Origin: Streptomyces profundus
GTDB taxonomy: Bacteria > Actinomycetota > Actinomycetes > Streptomycetales > Streptomycetaceae
DNA length: 64,000 bases
NCBI RefSeq assembly: GCF_020740535.1
Contig: NZ_CP082362.1
Location: forward strand, 4,958,501-5,022,500
Reading direction: 5' to 3'
Position 1 is the stretch's first letter. Each line of letters opens with the position of its first letter. Shown in pieces: positions 31,463 through 40,919 of the stretch. The notes below the pieces were generated by a model. That model searched no databases. It saw only the letters and a program-made list of their open reading frames with translations, and was not told where the DNA came from. The position numbers and the translations under genes were made by a program.

Positions 31463-34400
31463 AGCGGCAGGGCTCCGATCCGATGGGCTTCCCGTGACGG
31501 GTCCGCCAGGTTCTCCACGGTGGCCCGGTCCACGGGCAGACCGGTGAGGGAGTCGATATAGCCGAGCGCGAAGCCGGACACGTCCTGCATCTGGAGCAGC
31601 ATCGTGCCGTCGGGCAGGGTGGCGGTGAACCTGCTGGCCAGGCCGCTCCCTTCGAGCAGCAGCCCGCGGGGAGTGGCCGACAGCTCGATCTCGACGCCCC
31701 GCTGGCCCAACTCCACGTCGTTGTCCGGGACATAGAGGTCGATCCGGCGGATGCCGCTGGGCGCGGCGACCGGAACGTAGTGCTCGGCGACCAGTTCGAG
31801 GACCGCCAGCCTGGCCATGCCGTCGAGCATCAGGCTGGGGACGAGGAACCGCTCGTAGACGCTGCCAGGGGCCACCGGCGCGGTGTAGCGCGCCCGCTTG
31901 CCCAGCGGGTGCAGCCGGGTGTCAGCCGTGGTGACGAACGCCCCGGACAGGTACACGGAGGCGCCGTCGGCGTGGTACGGGTCCATGATGGGCGTCTCGT
32001 CGGCCGCCGGCCAGGGCTCCCAGCGGGGGGCCGCCGGGTGCCGGTCGGCCAGCACCACGGTGGCGCTGAAGTGCTGCTTGTCGCGGGTCAGCACGACGCC
32101 CTGGGGCGAGACCACGTCGCCGGTGACCTTGACGGTGACGACCGCCTGGGTGGCGTCCCGGCGCAGCAGGGTGGCGGCGATCCGGCGCGGGCTGCGGTCG
32201 GTGGTGCCGCCCAGCCGGAGGAAGTGGTCGAACGTCACGTTGCGGAAGCCGACCACCTTCAGCTCCGGCACCAGCTCCAGCGCGGCCTCGGCGGCGAGCT
32301 CCGTGACGAAACAGCCGGGCAGGGTGGGTATCCCGCGCACGGTGTGTTCACGCAGGTATGCGTCCCGTTCGTCGAACTGTCGCTCCACGACCAGGGAACG
32401 CTCGTTCTCGCGCACCACCCGGTCGATATAGAAGCGGCCCTTGCCGGTGGCGACCGGCTCCGGGGCGCGGCGTGGGGCGAAGTAGCCGGGGATCATCTGT
32501 TCCATGGCGGCCCGTTCCACGTCGCCCAGGTGGTGGGTGACGGGGGCCCGCTCGGCGGCCTCCAGCTCGGCGAGGAAGTGGCGCACCCCCTCGGCGGTGG
32601 GCATCAGGGTGAGCACGTTGGCCATCTCGCCGGCGCTGAAGAAGGACTGGTGCACCTCGCTCGACGCCATGCCCACCTCCTTCCACAGCGTCCAGCCGAT
32701 GGCGAACTCGCCCTGCCCGGCCGTGGTGTTGTGCAGCGCGGCGGTGCCCAGGAAGTCGTTGCTGGCCGCGTAGTCGGTCTCGCCGAGCTGGCCGGTGAGT
32801 CCGATCAGCGAGGCGAAGGAGCACCAGGTGCGCGGCAGCCGGCCGCGGAGCGCGCGCCGCAGGTTGAGGTAGCCGCCGGCCTTGACGGAGCGCACCTCGC
32901 GGAAGTGCGCGAGCGGCTTGGTGGCCAGCGCCCCCGCGCGGTTGACGCCGGCGGCGTGGATCAGCAGGTCGATCGTGCCGTGTGCCGCGCCGACCCGGTC
33001 GAAGGCGGCGGTCAGCTGCTCGGCGTCCAGCACGTCGGCCCGCAGGTAGTGGACCCGGCCTGGGCCGCAGTGCCGTTCCATCTCGGCCAGGTTCCGCAGG
33101 ATCTCGGCCGCGCCGGCCAGCTGCTCGTACTCGTGGGTGATCTCCCGCACCGGGCGGCCCGGTTCCCGAGCCATCGCCTCCCGCAGGAACTCCACCCGGC
33201 TGGGCAGCGCGTCGGGCCCGCCGTAGCCGGTGATCCGGTCGGTCAGCTCGGCGACCGGCTTGGTGCCCAGGGCGTAGATCACCGGCCGGTAGCGCCGGGC
33301 CACCGCCTTGAGCAACTCGGAGGTGATGCCCCGGCCGCCGCCGGTGGCCACCACCACGCTGCGGGCGTCCAGCGGCGGGACGGGCCCCGGCCCGGGCGCC
33401 GGCGCCTCCTCGGTCACCAGGGTGTGCCGCAGCCCGTCCGTGTAGACGGCCACCGGCAGCAGCTGGGTGGCCCGCGACTCCGCCACCAACTCGTCGAGCA
33501 CGGTGGGGAGGTGGCCGCTGGTGCTGAGCACGCCGGCGACCACCAGGCCGGAGAGTTCGAGCGACGCGCTCTTCAACAGGCCGGTGAACAGGCCGGCGAA
33601 CGGGTGCGCCACCCGGCGCCGCGCGTCGAACGCGCCGGCGAACGCCGCGAGCACGGTGCCCCGGTGGGCACGCAGCGCGGGCTCGCACGCCTGGAGGGTC
33701 AGGAAGAGGGCGTCCTGGAGCCGGAAATAGGGCTCGGGGTCCTCGTCCAGGGCGCTTTCGGCGACGGCGGGCCCTGAGAGGTCGGTGACGAGCCTGACGT
33801 GCCGGACCGACGCCAGCTCGGCGCCGAGCGCCGCGCGCACCGAGTCCCGGGAGATCTCCTCCAGGGTGCGCCGGCGCACTCCCTCGGTCGGCACCGTGGA
33901 GAGCACCAGCGGGTCGTCGGGGCGGGTGCCCAACTCGCCGAGCAGCTCCGGGGTCCCGGTGATCACCACGGCGTCGGCCGGCAGCGGATCGGCCGCCGGG
34001 CGCACCCCGTCGTTGGCGGTGGGCCGCCAGTGCGCGACATGCCGGCGCACCAGGTCCCCCGGCGTCTCGGCGGCGTCGTTGTCGAGAGGGTAGTCGGGAG
34101 CGTTGTCGAAACCCTCGTCGAGGGCGTTGTCGAAGGCGAGGTCGAGCGAGAGCGGCCGGTCGCCCGGGCCGTCGCCGGCCACCACCACGGCGCGCCGCGC
34201 GCCTTCGGACTCGCCGTGGTGCAGCGCGCGCAGCAGCGCCACCGCCGAGTCCGCGCCCAGATAGCGCGGCGCCTCGTGGGCGGGGTGCGCGGCGCCGGCG
34301 GGGAAGGCCACGGCGTCGCCGGTGTGCTCCTCGCCGCTCAGCCGCCCGAGGCGGGCGAGCACCGGGAGGCCGGCGGCCCTGGCGGTGCCCCGGCGGGTCA

Positions 34401-37400
34401 GCGCGAACATGAAGGCGCCTTCGGCCAGTTCGACATCGGGGACGCCCAGCAGCTCGCTCGCCAGCCGGGTCATCACCCGGGTCGAGTTGCCGTTGACGCC
34501 GCCCACCAGCGCCACGTCCACATCGTGGGCGCGCAGATAGCGGGCGCCCACCTCGAAGGAGCCGAGCGCCGAACCGAAGCCCAGGTCGACGGTGAGGTTG
34601 GGCCCCTTGAGGTCGAAGTAGTTGGAGACCCTGGCCGAGATGACGTTGGGCATGATCCCGGGGAACGAGTCCTCGTTGGACGGCTGCACGCCCTCGCGCA
34701 CCGCCTCGCGGAGGGCCGCGGTGATCCGCTCGTCCAGCGCCACGTCGCCGGGCAGCCCGCCGAGCGCGGTGAGGGCGTTGTCGAGGTGGCAGCGCTTGCC
34801 GTAGAGCACGGCGTGCCGGGTCGGGCCCATGTGTCCGAGGAACACCCCGGTCCTGGCGCGGTGTTCGTTCCACAGCCCCTCGCCGAATGAGTCCCGCAGC
34901 TCCTGGGCGCAGCGCAGCACCATCAGCTGGCAGCGGTCCAGGGTGCGCAGCACCTTGGGGGGCATTCGCAGCCCCATTCCCGCGTAGTCGTAGGCGGCGC
35001 CGAAGCTGGTCCCTGGTGCCGGTCCGGTGCCGGCGAGCCAGCCGCGCACCGCGTTCGCGTCGGCGAGCCCGGGCAGGTGCGCCGACCAGGCGGTGACCAC
35101 GATCTCCTCGTCCGCTGACGCGTCGTCGGCGGCCGGCGGCCGGGGCTGGGCGGCGGGCCGGTCCTGCACCATCAGATGGGCGTTGGTGCCGCCGAAGCCG
35201 AACCCGGAGACGGAGGCCACCCGGGCCCGCGCGGGGTCGGCCGGCCAGGCCACGGCCTCGGTCGGCACCCGCAGCCCCGCGTCGTCGAGGCCGTAGGCGC
35301 CGGGGCTCCGGGCGAAGTGGTGCTGCGGCAGGATGGTGTTCTTCCGGAAGCTCTGGAGCACCTGGATCAGCGAGACCACGCCCGCGGCCCAACCGGTGTG
35401 CCCGATCAGGGACTTGTTGGAGGTCACATAGGTCGGCTCGGTGCCGGCCATGGTCTGCCTGATGCTGGTGATCTCGCAGAGGTCGCCCGCGGGCGTTCCG
35501 GTGGCGTGGGCGACCACCCAGTCGGGACGCCGCTCGGGGTCGGGTGCCTTGGCCAGGGCCCGCTCGATGGCCAGTTTCTGGCCGACGGTGTTCGGTGCGT
35601 AGATGGCCTTGCCCTTGCCGTCGGACGAGGTGCCGATGGCGGAGACATAGCCGAGGATCTCGTCCCCGTCGCGGCGGGCCAGGTCGAGCCGCTTGAGGGT
35701 GACGGCGGCGGCGCCGTCGGAGAAGAGCACGCCGTCGGCGTCCTGGTCCAGCGGACGTAGCCGGCCGCTGACCGACAGGCCGTGCAGCTTGGCGAAGAGC
35801 ACGGCGTTGCGCGGCCCCACGGCGAAGCTGCCGCCGCAGACGGCGGCGTCGTGCCGGCCCTCCAGGATGCCCTTGATGGCGATGTCCACGGCGTAGAGCG
35901 CGGAGGAGCAGGCGGTGTCCACCATCAGCGTCTCGGTGCCGTCCGGCAGCAGCCCCGCGACCGAGCGGTTGCCCACCTGGTAGGGCAGCAGGGTGGTCAA
36001 CTCGGCGCGGTGCAGCGGGTAGTGGTCCTCCAGCGCGGTCCTGGCCGAGCTGGCGAGGCGGGCGCGCCGAGCCTGGTCCCAGCCGGCGGCCACGCCCGCG
36101 CGGTCCAGGTCCTCCAGGAGGCTGTCCAACACCAGGGCTTCCTCAAGGTGTTGGTTGCCGTCTGCGGTGTAGCCGATGACGCAGGAGAGCCGGTCGGCCG
36201 CGGGCAGCCGCACCCCTTCCAGCGCCTCGTAGACGGCGTGCCGGAACCACTGGGTGGTGTAGTCGGTGCGGCGGCGGTCCTCGCCGAGTTCGGCGGCGAG
36301 CCCGGGGTGCGGGACGTAGTCGTCCACATAGCCGGAGCGCACCTGGTACGTCTTGTCCTCGGCGGCGACATCGGCCGAGTAGAACGCCTCGCTGCGGAAG
36401 CGGTCGGGGCGGTCGCCGTCCAACAGGTCGGGGCCCTCGGCCAGCAACCGCCAGAACTCCTCGGGGTTGTTGGCGCCCGGCACCACCAGGCCCATGCCCA
36501 CCACGGCGATGGTGGCCCGCTCGGCGTCCAGCACATCGGCGGAGGGCTCCAGCACCGGAGCCGGCTCGTTGACGCGCAGGGCGGCGCGCGACGGGGGCGC
36601 GGGCGCCGGCGCGGCCTTCGGGGCGGGCGCGGGCGCGGCAGACTCGACGGCCGGGCGTTCGTCGCCCTCGGCGCGGGTGTGCCAGTGGCTCGGCGGGGTG
36701 AGCATGGCGCCGCCCAGGGAGAGGCCCCCGTCGGCGACGATGGTCTGTCCGGTGATCCAACTCGACGCGTCCGAGAGGAGGAACAGCACCACCTCGGCCA
36801 GCTCCTCGGGACGCCCCAGCCGGCCCAGCGGGGTGTTGCGCGCCACCTGCCGGTGCATCTCCTCCGGGCTGGGGAAGAGGTTGGCGACATCCCCCTCGAT
36901 CAGGCCACCGGACGCGGTGTTCACCCGGATGTTGGAGGCGGCGAACTCGACGGCCAGATAGCGGCTGAGGGACTCCACGGCCGCCTTGGCGGTGCCGACC
37001 GTCACGTAGTTGCCCACGGTCAGGCCGGCGCCCACCGATGACAGGTTGACGATGGCCCCGCCACCGGCCGCCCGCAGCAGCGGCTCGGCCCGCTGGGCAC
37101 ACCACAGCGCGCCCTTGAGGTTGACGTCGAGAGAACGGTCGAACGCCCCGTCGTCGGTCTCCGCCACCCGGGCGAAGGAGCCGCTGGCGGCGTTGTTGAC
37201 GAGGAAGTCGAGCCGGTCGTGGCGTTGCAGGATGTCGTCGAACATCCGGTCGACCTGCTCCCGCTTGCCCACCGAGGCCCGGACGATCTCGATCGTGAGT
37301 CCGCGCTCGGCCAGCTCGGAGCGGAACCGCTTGGCCTCCGCGAAGGAGTGGAAGCAGTTGACGATGACATGGGCGCCGAGTTCCGCGAGCCGGGTCGTGA

Positions 37401-37464
37401 TGATCCGGCCGATGCCTCGGGCACCCCCGGTGACCAGGGCGGTCCTGCCACTGAATCGCTGCAT
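31459..37464 (-). CDS. Iterative PKS, ER(FabL-type)-KS-CLF-KR-DH, PUFA/hglE-like
   Basis: 2001 residues from the ATG at 37464; the frame is open upstream but there overlaps the AT-ACP gene. Domains: (1) SDR 1-255, TGGARGIGR (12-20), NNAASG, and Tyr153-x6-Lys160, the FabL/FabI enoyl-ACP reductase spacing, not the YxxxK of FabG; NTASGGLIEGD and NTPLGRLGRPEE also follow FabL. (2) Linker 256-315, Ala/Pro-rich. (3) KS about 317-770, Cys519 (DTACSSA), His653 (HATGTP), His689 (NKSLIGHT). (4) CLF about 785-1110, where the Cys position is Phe963 (DLGFGSALG). (5) KR, structural part 1140-1360 and catalytic part 1368-1660 with Lys1528, Ser1552, Tyr1565 (DYAASND). (6) DH about 1675-1990, double hotdog with His1707 (HTVRGIPTLPG) and Asp1881 in the second half. 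No AT or ACP; these come from the gene 44 bases upstream. It should build a carbon chain iteratively with keto reduction, dehydration and enoyl reduction. Confidence 0.9.
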   Translation of the reverse strand: MQRFSGRTALVTGGARGIGRIITTRLAELGAHVIVNCFHSFAEAKRFRSELAERGLTIEIVRASVGKREQVDRMFDDILQRHDRLDFLVNNAASGSFARVAETDDGAFDRSLDVNLKGALWCAQRAEPLLRAAGGGAIVNLSSVGAGLTVGNYVTVGTAKAAVESLSRYLAVEFAASNIRVNTASGGLIEGDVANLFPSPEEMHRQVARNTPLGRLGRPEELAEVVLFLLSDASSWITGQTIVADGGLSLGGAMLTPPSHWHTRAEGDERPAVESAAPAPAPKAAPAPAPPSRAALRVNEPAPVLEPSADVLDAERATIAVVGMGLVVPGANNPEEFWRLLAEGPDLLDGDRPDRFRSEAFYSADVAAEDKTYQVRSGYVDDYVPHPGLAAELGEDRRRTDYTTQWFRHAVYEALEGVRLPAADRLSCVIGYTADGNQHLEEALVLDSLLEDLDRAGVAAGWDQARRARLASSARTALEDHYPLHRAELTTLLPYQVGNRSVAGLLPDGTETLMVDTACSSALYAVDIAIKGILEGRHDAAVCGGSFAVGPRNAVLFAKLHGLSVSGRLRPLDQDADGVLFSDGAAAVTLKRLDLARRDGDEILGYVSAIGTSSDGKGKAIYAPNTVGQKLAIERALAKAPDPERRPDWVVAHATGTPAGDLCEITSIRQTMAGTEPTYVTSNKSLIGHTGWAAGVVSLIQVLQSFRKNTILPQHHFARSPGAYGLDDAGLRVPTEAVAWPADPARARVASVSGFGFGGTNAHLMVQDRPAAQPRPPAADDASADEEIVVTAWSAHLPGLADANAVRGWLAGTGPAPGTSFGAAYDYAGMGLRMPPKVLRTLDRCQLMVLRCAQELRDSFGEGLWNEHRARTGVFLGHMGPTRHAVLYGKRCHLDNALTALGGLPGDVALDERITAALREAVREGVQPSNEDSFPGIMPNVISARVSNYFDLKGPNLTVDLGFGSALGSFEVGARYLRAHDVDVALVGGVNGNSTRVMTRLASELLGVPDVELAEGAFMFALTRRGTARAAGLPVLARLGRLSGEEHTGDAVAFPAGAAHPAHEAPRYLGADSAVALLRALHHGESEGARRAVVVAGDGPGDRPLSLDLAFDNALDEGFDNAPDYPLDNDAAETPGDLVRRHVAHWRPTANDGVRPAADPLPADAVVITGTPELLGELGTRPDDPLVLSTVPTEGVRRRTLEEISRDSVRAALGAELASVRHVRLVTDLSGPAVAESALDEDPEPYFRLQDALFLTLQACEPALRAHRGTVLAAFAGAFDARRRVAHPFAGLFTGLLKSASLELSGLVVAGVLSTSGHLPTVLDELVAESRATQLLPVAVYTDGLRHTLVTEEAPAPGPGPVPPLDARSVVVATGGGRGITSELLKAVARRYRPVIYALGTKPVAELTDRITGYGGPDALPSRVEFLREAMAREPGRPVREITHEYEQLAGAAEILRNLAEMERHCGPGRVHYLRADVLDAEQLTAAFDRVGAAHGTIDLLIHAAGVNRAGALATKPLAHFREVRSVKAGGYLNLRRALRGRLPRTWCSFASLIGLTGQLGETDYAASNDFLGTAALHNTTAGQGEFAIGWTLWKEVGMASSEVHQSFFSAGEMANVLTLMPTAEGVRHFLAELEAAERAPVTHHLGDVERAAMEQMIPGYFAPRRAPEPVATGKGRFYIDRVVRENERSLVVERQFDERDAYLREHTVRGIPTLPGCFVTELAAEAALELVPELKVVGFRNVTFDHFLRLGGTTDRSPRRIAATLLRRDATQAVVTVKVTGDVVSPQGVVLTRDKQHFSATVVLADRHPAAPRWEPWPAADETPIMDPYHADGASVYLSGAFVTTADTRLHPLGKRARYTAPVAPGSVYERFLVPSLMLDGMARLAVLELVAEHYVPVAAPSGIRRIDLYVPDNDVELGQRGVEIELSATPRGLLLEGSGLASRFTATLPDGTMLLQMQDVSGFALGYIDSLTGLPVDRATVENLADPSREAHRIGALPL

Positions 37465-37508
37465 GATGCCTGTCTCGATCGTTGGGTCTCGATGGGCGCG
37501 GGGGAGGG

Positions 37509-39005
37509 TCAGGAGGCGACGCGCACCGCGGTCGGAGCCTCCAGGACCATGTCGGCGATCCGGCCGAACGTGGCGTACTCGGAGATGTTGAACTCCTCGG
37601 GCTGCGGCGGGAGTTCGTACTGCTTGGCGACCCGGCCCAGGAGGTCGGTCTGCTTCACCGAGTCCACCCCCAGATCCGCCTCCAGCATCACGTCCTCGGT
37701 GAACACCTCGGCCGGGTACTCCAGCGCGGTGCCGTACAGCTCGGCCAGCTCCGCGAGCACGGTGGGCCGGTCCAGGGCCTGCCGCGCCCGCTCGGGCGCC
37801 GCCGGCCCGGCCGAGCCGGCCGGCTCGGGAACGACGGCCAACGGGACGCTCACCGGCTCCGGTTCGGCGACCGGTTCCACCAGCTCGGCGACCACCTCCC
37901 GGCCGGTGAAGCGGTCGTAGGACTGACGGATGGCGCGCAGGGTGGCTATGCCCTCGGACTGCCAGAACCTGTCGAACTCGGTCGCGTCCTCGCCCAGCAG
38001 GCGCCGCACGGCGGAACGCAACTGGTCGTTGCCGCCGTTGGCCAGCCGGACGATGTCGTCCAGCGAGGTGCCCCGCCGTCCGCTCTCGTCCACGGTCACC
38101 GCGGTCCAGCCCGACTCGTCGGCCAGGACCTTCCGCACCAGGTCGGTCAGCGTCTGCCGGCCGCCGCACTCGACGAACAGCTCCGCCCCGTCCGCCCGCG
38201 CGTGCCGCACCGCCTCGGGGAAGTCGAACGGGGTCACCAGGTGCCGCGCCAGCAGCTCGGCGAAGTCGTCGCCCTCCTCGTAACGGCGCCGCAGGATGGG
38301 GGAGTAGACCGCGACGTCGGGCGTGGTCCAGCGGATGTCGGCCAGCGCCTCGGCGAAACCGGCCGCCGCGTCGGCCAGCACCGGGCTGTGGAACGGGTAG
38401 GGCGAGTCGAGCCGGACGGCCGTCACCCCGGCCTGGCGCAGCAGCTCCTGGGCCATCCGCATCGGCTCGGTCGAACCGGAGAGCACCACCTGCTCGTCCG
38501 TGTTCACCCCGGCCACCGCGACCGCGTCGTCGTTGAGGAAGGTCAGCAGGCCCTCGGCGCGCTGCGCGCTGGTCCGCACCGCCAGCATCAGCCCGTCGGA
38601 CCGCTCCAGCGCGGCGAGCGCGCGGACGCGCCGGGCCACGATGCGCGTGCCGTCCTCGACGGAACACGCGCCGGCGGCGGTCAGCGCGGCGATCTCACCG
38701 AAGCTGTGCCCCACGTGCAGCGACGCCACCACGCCGTCCTTGCGCAGCGCCTGGGCGGAGGCGACCGAGGCGGCGAAGATCGCCACCTGAAGCAGGTCGG
38801 GCGCGTTCCTCAGCAGCGCCGAGAGGTCCGTGGCGCGGTCGTCCACCAGGGACTTCAGGTCGACGCCCAACTCCTCCTTCGCCACCTGGTGCACGGCGTC
38901 GACGACCTCTTCGACAACCGGGGAACGATCGGCCAGCCGGGCCAGAATGCCCGGTGCGTAGCCACCTTGGCCTGGAAACAACAGAGTGGTCGGTGCGAGA
39001 GACAT
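37509..39005 (-). CDS. Acyltransferase-ACP protein for the iterative PKS
   Basis: 498 residues, ATG at 39005. Residues 5-310 are a malonyl-transferase-type AT: LLFPGQGG, GHSFGE (Ser101), and YPFHS at 203-207, where the Phe favours malonyl over methylmalonyl extender units. Residues 335-410 are a helical region and a Val/Glu/Pro linker. Residues about 415-490 are one ACP with LGVDSVKQTDLL; Ser449 is the phosphopantetheine site, and the DSVK form resembles PUFA-synthase ACPs rather than modular PKS ones. There is one ACP, whereas PUFA synthases have several in tandem. First gene of the minus-strand operon; supplies the AT and ACP missing from the 2001-residue partner. Confidence 0.92.
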   Translation of the reverse strand: MSLAPTTLLFPGQGGYAPGILARLADRSPVVEEVVDAVHQVAKEELGVDLKSLVDDRATDLSALLRNAPDLLQVAIFAASVASAQALRKDGVVASLHVGHSFGEIAALTAAGACSVEDGTRIVARRVRALAALERSDGLMLAVRTSAQRAEGLLTFLNDDAVAVAGVNTDEQVVLSGSTEPMRMAQELLRQAGVTAVRLDSPYPFHSPVLADAAAGFAEALADIRWTTPDVAVYSPILRRRYEEGDDFAELLARHLVTPFDFPEAVRHARADGAELFVECGGRQTLTDLVRKVLADESGWTAVTVDESGRRGTSLDDIVRLANGGNDQLRSAVRRLLGEDATEFDRFWQSEGIATLRAIRQSYDRFTGREVVAELVEPVAEPEPVSVPLAVVPEPAGSAGPAAPERARQALDRPTVLAELAELYGTALEYPAEVFTEDVMLEADLGVDSVKQTDLLGRVAKQYELPPQPEEFNISEYATFGRIADMVLEAPTAVRVAS

Positions 39006-39500
39006 AAAACCCCCAATGTGTTCCGGCGCCGCTGTTGGCGACCGGGGACGACGAGTGGAATCCCACGCCTGTACGGCGCTGATTCAGCGGGAATTCCCCC
39101 GGTAGCAACGCACCGGCGCCCGCGCGAATGGGCGTGCCGGAATCGACGTGCCCACAGGCCACTCAAACCGGAGAATCGACTGAATCCTGTTCGGTGCCAC
39201 CGAACGCTGTCAATCGAACTGGCAGCACCCTGTCAGGGCGTGGATGCCCGGCGGCGGAGCCGTTGTACCGAGCGCTATGGGCGGCTTGCTGGCCGTGATA
39301 CGAGCTGGAAGGCGCGGGGTGAATGTTATCGGCGGGTTTCGTTTATCTCGGTTGTGTAATAAACCGTCTCCGGTTTATCGACGACGAAAACCCCGATCGT
39401 CGGCGACAAAAAGGACGCTGACAGCAAGTGGCCAGTCAGTTGGACCCGGCTATCTCCGGTGACTAGCCTCCGGTGAAATCCTTCGGGGAAGAGGGCGTGG
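39006..39500. promoter_or_regulatory. Divergent promoter region of the biosynthetic cluster
   Basis: 495 bp between the two arms, with no supported gene and noticeably lower GC than its surroundings from about 39310 to 39420. ATAAACCG (39359-39366) and CGGTTTAT (39371-39378) form a perfect inverted repeat with a TCTC spacer, and a related GTTTATC lies at 39341-39347. These are good candidates for the binding site of a pathway regulator controlling both arms. No clear -35/-10 pair could be assigned. Confidence 0.55.
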
Positions 39501-40868
39501 ATGTACGACGTGATTGTGGTGGGCGCTCGCTGCGCCGGCTCACCCACGGCAATGCTGTTGGCCCGCCAGGGGCATCGGGTGCTGCTGTTGGACCGGGCGA
39601 CCTTTCCCAGCGACCATCCGCTCTCCACCCACCTGGTGCACCCGCCGACCATCATGCGGCTGGCGCGCTGGGGGCTGCTGGACGAGCTGCGGGCCACCGG
39701 CTGCCCGCCGATCCACGAGTACGGCCTGGCCTGTGGCCCGGTGGACCTGATGGCGCCGCTGCCGCCGGCCGGTGACATCGACGTGGCCTACGCGCCGCGT
39801 CGCCGGCTGCTGGACGACATCCTCGTCCGCGCCGCCGTCGCCGCCGGCGCCGAACTGCGCGAGGGCGTCTCCGTGCAGGAGCTGCTCACCGACGTCTCGG
39901 GCGCGGTGGTGGGGGTCAGGGGGAAGACCAAGGACGGCACAACCGTCGAGGAGCGCGCCAGGGTCGTGGTGGGCGCGGACGGCACCCGCTCCCGGGTGGC
40001 GCAACTCGTCGGCGCCCAGGAGTACCACACCAGGCCGCCGCTGCTGACCAGCTACTGGAGCTACTTCGCCGGGCTCGCCGTCAAGGACGTGCCCACCTTC
40101 CGCGCCAACCAGAAGTACGGCTTCGCCTGGCCCACCAACGACAACCTGGTGCTGGTCGGGATGGCCTGGCGCAGCCAGGACTTCAAGCGGCTGTCCGGCG
40201 GTGCCGACGACGTCTTCCTCCCCGCCTTCGACGAGATCGCGCCCGACTTCGCCGAGCGGCTGCGCGACGCCGAGCGCGCCGAGCGCTGGATGAGCGGCTC
40301 GGTGCCCAACTTCTTCCGCACCTCGCACGGCCCCGGCTGGGCACTGGTGGGCGACGCCGGCTACAGCCGCGACCCGTGCACCGCCTCCGGGATCACCGAG
40401 GCCACCCGCGCCGCCGACTTCCTGGCCGAGGCGCTGCACGCGGGCCTCAGCGGCGCCCGGCCGATGGCCGAGGCGCTGGCCGACTACCAGCGCCGCCGGG
40501 ACGCCCACAGCCGCCCGTTCTACGAGTACACCTGCGACTTCGCCACCCTGGACGACTACGCGCCGGACGTGCTCCAGCTGTTGGACGCCGCCACCCGCAG
40601 CGACTGGCACGCGGCCGGGCTCTCCGGTCTCTTCGCCCAGACCATGACGCCCCAGGAGTTCTTCTCCATCGACAGCATGACCCGGCTGCTGACGGGCCCG
40701 CAGGGCCGCGAACTGTCACACTGGCGGCTGCGCGCGCTGCGCACCCTGGTCGCCGGCCGCACCGGGAGGACCCGCTGGGCGCGCGGTCTGGGCCAGCGTC
40801 TGGTGCATGGCCGGCTCGGGCCGCTCGGCGGCTACCTCTCCGGCGAGCCGTCCCCCCACCCGTCGTAG
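39501..40868 (+). CDS. FAD-dependent oxidoreductase (geranylgeranyl-reductase/monooxygenase-like)
   Basis: 455 residues, ATG at 39501. N-terminal FAD-binding Rossmann motif VVGARCAGSPTAMLLARQG followed by VLLLDRATFPSDHPLSTHLV; second FAD motif GWALVGDAGYSRDPCTASGI with TEATRAADFL. This is the group that includes aromatic hydroxylases, halogenase relatives and geranylgeranyl reductases. There is no lysine-containing GWxWxIP halogenase signature. First gene of the plus arm, so probably an oxidation or double-bond reduction step on the cluster product. Followed at 51 bases by a SnoaL-like gene. Confidence 0.85.
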   Translation: MYDVIVVGARCAGSPTAMLLARQGHRVLLLDRATFPSDHPLSTHLVHPPTIMRLARWGLLDELRATGCPPIHEYGLACGPVDLMAPLPPAGDIDVAYAPRRRLLDDILVRAAVAAGAELREGVSVQELLTDVSGAVVGVRGKTKDGTTVEERARVVVGADGTRSRVAQLVGAQEYHTRPPLLTSYWSYFAGLAVKDVPTFRANQKYGFAWPTNDNLVLVGMAWRSQDFKRLSGGADDVFLPAFDEIAPDFAERLRDAERAERWMSGSVPNFFRTSHGPGWALVGDAGYSRDPCTASGITEATRAADFLAEALHAGLSGARPMAEALADYQRRRDAHSRPFYEYTCDFATLDDYAPDVLQLLDAATRSDWHAAGLSGLFAQTMTPQEFFSIDSMTRLLTGPQGRELSHWRLRALRTLVAGRTGRTRWARGLGQRLVHGRLGPLGGYLSGEPSPHPS

Positions 40869-40919
40869 CCCGGCTCCGGCCACCGGCGCCGCGTGCGATC
40901 CGAACTCGAAGGAAACCCC

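Noticed and set aside
37465..38667. Extension of the PKS frame upstream to 38667 (2402 residues)
   Set aside because: This part overlaps the AT-ACP gene in another frame and reads as Arg/Gly-rich noise; the FabL-like domain has its natural start at 37464.
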